The notes beneath the pieces were generated by a model, which was not told where the DNA came from, did not search any database, and worked only from the letters and a program-made list of their open reading frames with translations. From an uncultured bacterium (GTDB lineage: Bacteria > Bacillota > Clostridia > Oscillospirales > Oscillospiraceae), in assembly GCA_949288405.1 (NCBI GenBank), contig CASEKM010000084.1, positions 1 to 8,947 of the forward strand: 8,947 nucleotides of DNA. The letters run 5' to 3'. Positions 5,643 to 8,947 of the stretch are shown in pieces; position 1 is the first letter of the stretch; each line of letters opens with the position of its first letter. Position numbers and translations under genes: made by a program.

Positions 5643-5670
5643 TTGCCTTTTTTCGCAAAGCCGGTATAAT
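5643..5670 (+). promoter_or_regulatory. Probable promoter of the malic enzyme gene
   Basis: TTGCCT (5643-5648), 16-base spacer, TATAAT (5665-5670). The -10 is perfect and the -35 is weak. The start point would be near 5677. The leader then begins with a GC-rich hairpin, GCCCGCG/CGCGGGC (5686-5703, loop CCGC), ahead of the ribosome binding site. It is divergent to the thiamin promoter 54 bases away. Confidence 0.7.
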
Positions 5671-5733
5671 GGAGACAGATGCGCCGCCCGCGCCGCCGCG
5701 GGCGCAGAATAGAGAAAAGTGAGGATAACGTTT

Positions 5734-6906
<1,173 letters not shown>

Positions 6907-6941
6907 CCTGCTTTTCTGGAAAGAAAAGTAGGCAAAAGAAC
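6907..6941. repeat. Interspersed hairpin repeat, family 1, copy 3
   Basis: CCTGCTTTTCT (6907-6917) pairs with AGAAAAGTAGG (6922-6932) with one G-U wobble, followed by CAAAAGAAC. It matches 2805-2839 at 33 of 35 bases and starts at the first base after the malic enzyme stop codon. The mismatch in the left arm still allows pairing in RNA read on the plus strand. Confidence 0.8.
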
Positions 6942-6961
6942 GTATATCTTTTCTGATATAC
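6942..6961. repeat. Perfect AT-rich hairpin after the malic enzyme
   Basis: GTATATC (6942-6948) pairs with GATATAC (6955-6961) across TTTTCT. It follows the family 1 repeat directly. There is no T-run behind it, so it is unlikely to terminate transcription alone. Confidence 0.65.
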
Positions 6962-7053
6962 TATAAAGGCGCCGTTTTGCAGCAATGTCATTAAGTGCAG
7001 AGGAACAAAAAAGGGCCTGTTGCAAAATAGAATTTTGAAAAATCAGGTCAAAG

Positions 7054-7101
7054 AAAAAGTTAGCGAGAACCGTCGAACTAGCGGTTTTCGCTAACTTTTT
7101 T
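7054..7101. terminator. Bidirectional intrinsic terminator
   Basis: AAAAAGTTAGCGA (7054-7066) pairs perfectly with TCGCTAACTTTTT (7088-7100), extended by a wobble and AACCG/CGGTT. There are six T on the plus side (7096-7101), and the minus strand reads TTTTTCTTT after the stem. It can stop both the malic enzyme transcript and the convergent zinc-ribbon gene. Confidence 0.9.
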
Positions 7102-7147
7102 AAAGTGCGAATTAACGAAATGACGTTGTAGCAGGCAGCGTTTTCTT

Positions 7148-7741
7148 TTATAATCCCAATAATTGTTTTTTCTTTACGTCAAATTCTTCTTGTGCAATGA
7201 TACCGCTGTCGAGCAATTCTTTGAATTTTTTCAGTTCATCAGCAGGAGAAGGCGAGACATTGGTATTTTGCCCGCTCTTTTTCTGCTGTTCTTGTTCATA
7301 TTCTTCTTTGCTGATGATAGTCAGATAGGGAGAACCACATTGAGGACACTTATTATAGTCGACAATCTGATTTAACGCATGATCAGCGCGATTTAGGCTT
7401 GTAGCGGATGTATTAGAACCGGCGGTGAAGATTGCTGTCACGCTGGCAGACAGGGCTTTTTTGGCTTGCTCACGATTTTGCGCAACGTCTTTTCCGGTAT
7501 AGCAAAAGACATAGCCACATTCACATTTCTTTCGGATAACTTCATCCCCGGGCGCTACAAATATAATCTTCTTATTTACTTCATCATATTTAAGAACTTT
7601 GCCGGCTTTAACCGCTTGATTGCAACACTCGGCGCAGCAATTATGGATCAGGCCATTCATGTCATAGACTCGGTAGTACGTCTTTGCAAACATTCCAATT
7701 GACATTTGCTTGCCGCAGCACTCGCATGTCGCTTTTCCCAT
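7148..7741 (-). CDS. Cysteine-rich zinc-ribbon protein with C-terminal SHOCT domain, function unknown
   Basis: A 197-residue soluble protein I cannot assign to a known function. The N-terminal part has clustered cysteines likely to bind zinc: C6, C8, C9 (CECCGK) with C35, C36, C39, C40 (NCCAECCNQ). A second probable ribbon pairs C73/C75/C80 (KKCECGYVFC) with C132/C135 (KCPQCGSP), split by an insert of about 50 residues (81-130) rich in Ala, Asn and Ser. Residues 145-167 are a polar linker (EEYEQEQQKKSG and on). Residues 168-197 (DELKKFKELLDSGIIAQEEF, then DVKKKQLLGL) are a SHOCT domain, a short helical C-terminal module often found on membrane or oligomeric proteins. The ATG at 7741 has AGGAAAGGA about 11 bases upstream. 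It is AT-rich compared with the flanking genes and divergent from an XRE regulator, suggesting acquisition as a regulated pair. Confidence 0.8.
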   Translation of the reverse strand: MGKATCECCGKQMSIGMFAKTYYRVYDMNGLIHNCCAECCNQAVKAGKVLKYDEVNKKIIFVAPGDEVIRKKCECGYVFCYTGKDVAQNREQAKKALSASVTAIFTAGSNTSATSLNRADHALNQIVDYNKCPQCGSPYLTIISKEEYEQEQQKKSGQNTNVSPSPADELKKFKELLDSGIIAQEEFDVKKKQLLGL

Positions 7742-7798
7742 AGTTCACCAGATCCTTTCCTACATTTCTTGTTTTGTTTGTGGAACACTCCTAAAGGA

Positions 7799-7827
7799 AT
7801 GATAACACGCTAAATGACCTGTGTCAA
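7799..7827 (-). promoter_or_regulatory. Sigma-A-type promoter of the zinc-ribbon/SHOCT gene
   Basis: Minus strand: perfect -35 TTGACA (7827-7822), 17-base spacer, -10 TATCAT (7804-7799). The start would be near 7792, leaving a leader of about 50 bases. The -35 overlaps the palindrome at 7826-7842, so this strong promoter is probably repressible. Confidence 0.85.
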
Positions 7828-7842
7828 CGTCGTAACGACGTT
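7826..7842. promoter_or_regulatory. Perfect 17-base palindrome, probable operator
   Basis: AACGTCGT-A-ACGACGTT is a perfect inverted repeat with a single central base. It overlaps the -35 box of the minus-strand promoter and lies where the -35 of the plus-strand regulator gene would be (a possible -10, TATACT, is at 7854-7859). Size and position fit an XRE-type repressor dimer site controlling both genes. The binding protein is inferred to be the neighbouring regulator. Confidence 0.7.
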
Positions 7843-7869
7843 TTCAACGAGTTTATACTTTGCAATACC

Positions 7870-7889
7870 CCCTCTAAACTGTTAGAGGG
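7870..7889. promoter_or_regulatory. Perfect inverted repeat over the regulator's ribosome binding site
   Basis: CCCTCTAA (7870-7877) pairs with TTAGAGGG (7882-7889) across ACTG. The right arm contains the GAGGG that serves as the ribosome binding site for the ATG at 7899. It could be a second operator or an RNA hairpin that hides the ribosome binding site and limits translation of the regulator. Confidence 0.6.
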
Positions 7890-7898
7890 TGATTGGCC

Positions 7899-8126
7899 AT
7901 GAAAGAGGAATACAGAGAGCAGTACCGGAAATTCGGATTAAACGTGGTGTACTACCGTAAAAAATTGAGGGTAACGCAGCTTGAACTGGCAGAACTGCTG
8001 GGGATTCAGAGAAGTCATATCAGTGCAATTGAATTAGGCAACGTCGGGGTGTCGTTTGATTTGCTGTTTAAAATGTGTGAAGTATTCCAGATCAAGCCAA
8101 AAGAACTGTTTGACTTCCGGGATTGA
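7899..8126 (+). CDS. Small XRE-family (Cro/CI-type) transcriptional regulator
   Basis: The 75-residue protein is almost entirely one helix-turn-helix domain: FGLNVVYYRKKLRVTQLELA (12-31) followed by ELLGIQRSHISAIELGNVGV (32-51) and SFDLLFKMCEVFQIKPKELF (52-71). The recognition helix is about 37-46. Such single-domain XRE proteins bind palindromes as dimers. The ATG at 7899 (GAGGG 10 bases upstream) is preferred over an in-frame TTG at 7893, which is too close to the ribosome binding site. It is divergent from the zinc-ribbon/SHOCT gene with two palindromes in the 157-base gap, so auto- and cross-regulation is likely. AT-rich codon use matches its partner and not the surrounding genes. No effector domain or toxin partner is recognisable. 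It could also resemble controllers of mobile elements or restriction systems, but nothing else supports that. Confidence 0.9.
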   Translation: MKEEYREQYRKFGLNVVYYRKKLRVTQLELAELLGIQRSHISAIELGNVGVSFDLLFKMCEVFQIKPKELFDFRD

Positions 8127-8157
8127 ATTGGCATAACAAAATAGGGATAAAACGCCC

Positions 8158-8186
8158 TTGACAATCCCCCAAAACTGTGTTACAGT
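8158..8186 (+). promoter_or_regulatory. Sigma-A-type promoter of the T-box/transporter unit
   Basis: Perfect -35 TTGACA (8158-8163), 17-base spacer, -10 TACAGT (8181-8186, 4 of 6 matches). The start would be near 8193, just before the T-box stem I. It begins only 31 bases after the XRE regulator's stop codon. Confidence 0.8.
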
Positions 8187-8189
8187 TCC

Positions 8190-8471
8190 CTTACTGCGAG
8201 GAAAAGGACCATTAGCAGCGCATGTCCCTGCCCAGAGAGCCCCCGGCCGGTGAGAGGGGGAGAGGGAGGCCCTGTGAAGTTACCCCTTGGAGCAGCCGCC
8301 TGAACAGCCGGGAAAGAGGCCCAGTAGGGGACAGGCCGGGTTTCGCCCGTTACCGCGTGGGAGTTTTTGCGAACTCCGTGAGGCGCGCCCTGTGAGGGGC
8401 GGGCGAACCAGAGGTGGTACCGCGTTTGTGTCAAATGCCCTCTGTCCGGGAGACCGGGCGGAGGGCTTTTT
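8190..8471 (+). promoter_or_regulatory. T-box leader (tRNA-sensing), specifier probably GUU (valine)
   Basis: Stem I carries AGAG (CAGAGAGC, 8232-8239), an apical CCCCC/GGGGG stem with a GGTGA loop, and the typical GAA-NNN-ACCCCTTGGAGCAG stretch. Reading NNN after GAA gives GUU at 8279-8281. The CCCGTTACCGCG and GTGAGGCG blocks of the middle stems follow. The T-box sequence is GAGGTGGTACCGCG (8411-8424), whose UGGU (8415-8418) would pair with a tRNA 3' end ACCA, meaning a discriminator A, as tRNA-Val has. Uncharged tRNA would favour the antiterminator and turn on the downstream transporter. The T-box identity is firm. The specifier rests on motif spacing and is less certain. Confidence 0.93.
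8437..8471 (+). terminator. Intrinsic terminator of the T-box leader
   Basis: GCCCTCTGTCCGG (8437-8449) pairs with CCGGGCGGAGGGC (8454-8466) with two G-U wobbles over the tetraloop GAGA, followed by TTTTT. It starts 12 bases after the T-box sequence, the expected place for the alternative terminator. Confidence 0.92.
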
Positions 8472-8526
8472 GCGTTTGCCGCGGGAAAACCGGCAGTTCA
8501 GCGCGGACGGAGCGAGGAGAGAGAGC

Positions 8527-8947
8527 ATGACCAAGCAGCAGCGGCTGGGGGTGCTGTACGTCTTTCTGGCGGCAGTGCTCTACAGCATTGGGGGACTGTG
8601 CATCAAGGTGATCCCCTGGAACGGGATCTCCATCAACGGCGGGCGCACCGCCATCGCCCTGGTGGTCATCGGGGCGTTTCTGGCCGTCACCAAGCACCCG
8701 CCCAGGCTGAACCGGTGGGTGTTCCTGGGGGCCCTGTGCGTGTTCGGCACCAACATTCTCTACTCGGTGGCCAACAAGCTCACCACGGCGGCCAACACCA
8801 TCGTGCTCCAGTTCACCGCCCCCATTTTCGTCATTGTGTTCACCCTGATCTTCTGGCACAAGCGCCCCCAGAGGCTGGACCTGGCCGCCTGTGCGGTGGT
8901 GTTCGGCGGCGTGCTGTTCTTCTTTGTGGACAGCCTGGAGATGGGGG
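8527..8947 (+). CDS. EamA/DMT-family transporter, N-terminal half (cut by window edge)
   Basis: The first 140 residues of a drug/metabolite transporter (EamA) are present, of about 280-300 in the usual ten-helix protein. Five hydrophobic segments are visible at about 7-27, 38-55, 64-82, 88-110 and 118-135. The second to fourth match the first EamA repeat, including LTTAANTIVLQFTAPIFVIV (85-104). The ATG at 8527 has GAGGAG 8 bases upstream. EamA proteins move amino acids and other metabolites across the membrane, and characterised ones are often exporters. Here a T-box leader means expression rises when a tRNA is uncharged, which fits uptake of the matching amino acid better than export. The substrate may be valine or another branched-chain amino acid if the specifier reading is right. 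The C-terminal half lies outside the window. Confidence 0.9.
   Translation, partial: MTKQQRLGVLYVFLAAVLYSIGGLCIKVIPWNGISINGGRTAIALVVIGAFLAVTKHPPRLNRWVFLGALCVFGTNILYSVANKLTTAANTIVLQFTAPIFVIVFTLIFWHKRPQRLDLAACAVVFGGVLFFFVDSLEMG

Noticed and set aside
5719..5733. GTG at 5719 as start of the malic enzyme
   Set aside because: It would place the GAGG ribosome binding site inside the gene and add only five unconserved residues; the ATG at 5734 has proper spacing.
8180..8859. Minus-strand open frames of 84-142 codons over the T-box leader and transporter
   Set aside because: They are antisense to a structured leader and to a clear EamA coding region and have no ribosome binding sites or family resemblance.

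Overview
The window looks like a chromosomal segment of a high-GC, low-copy-repeat-rich gut Clostridia genome, probably Oscillospiraceae or a relative (Flavonifractor/Intestinimonas/Oscillibacter-like). The grounds are Firmicutes-type control elements (a TPP riboswitch with an intrinsic terminator, a T-box leader, strong AAGGAGG ribosome binding sites) combined with GC-rich coding sequence and short hairpin-forming interspersed repeats of a kind I associate with that group. The species assignment is inference; no database search was made.

Left two thirds (1-5589, all on the minus strand): a thiamin operon read right to left. A promoter (5561-5589) drives a TPP riboswitch (5450-5530) and an intrinsic terminator (5378-5433), followed by thiM, thiE, a HAD phosphatase, thiD, a ThiT-like ECF substrate-binding protein, tenA and the start of thiC, which runs off the left edge. 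Most genes overlap by 4 to 14 bases. Together they make or salvage HMP (ThiC, TenA, ThiD), salvage the thiazole (ThiM), join the two (ThiE), possibly dephosphorylate TMP (the HAD protein) and import thiamin or a precursor. No thiazole synthesis genes lie in the window. Two things break the order: a gene-free stretch of about 620 bases (2640-3260) packed with perfect hairpins and repeats between the HAD gene and thiD, and a frameshifting deletion of about 34-40 bases inside thiD near 2405-2412.

Middle (5643-7101): a divergently transcribed NAD(P)-dependent malic enzyme with its own promoter. A copy of the same hairpin repeat seen near thiD follows its stop codon directly, and a strong bidirectional terminator lies at 7054-7101.

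Right (7031-8136): a visibly AT-rich island with two divergent genes, a cysteine-rich zinc-ribbon/SHOCT protein (minus) and a small XRE-type regulator (plus). A perfect 17-base palindrome overlaps the -35 box of the zinc-ribbon gene and a second palindrome sits at the regulator's ribosome binding site. An 8-base direct repeat (CAAAATAG) flanks the island. This looks like a small acquired, self-regulated module of unknown function.

Right edge (8158-8947): a promoter, a full T-box leader with terminator (specifier best read as GUU, valine) and the first 140 codons of an EamA/DMT-family transporter, which therefore appears to be controlled by uncharged tRNA.
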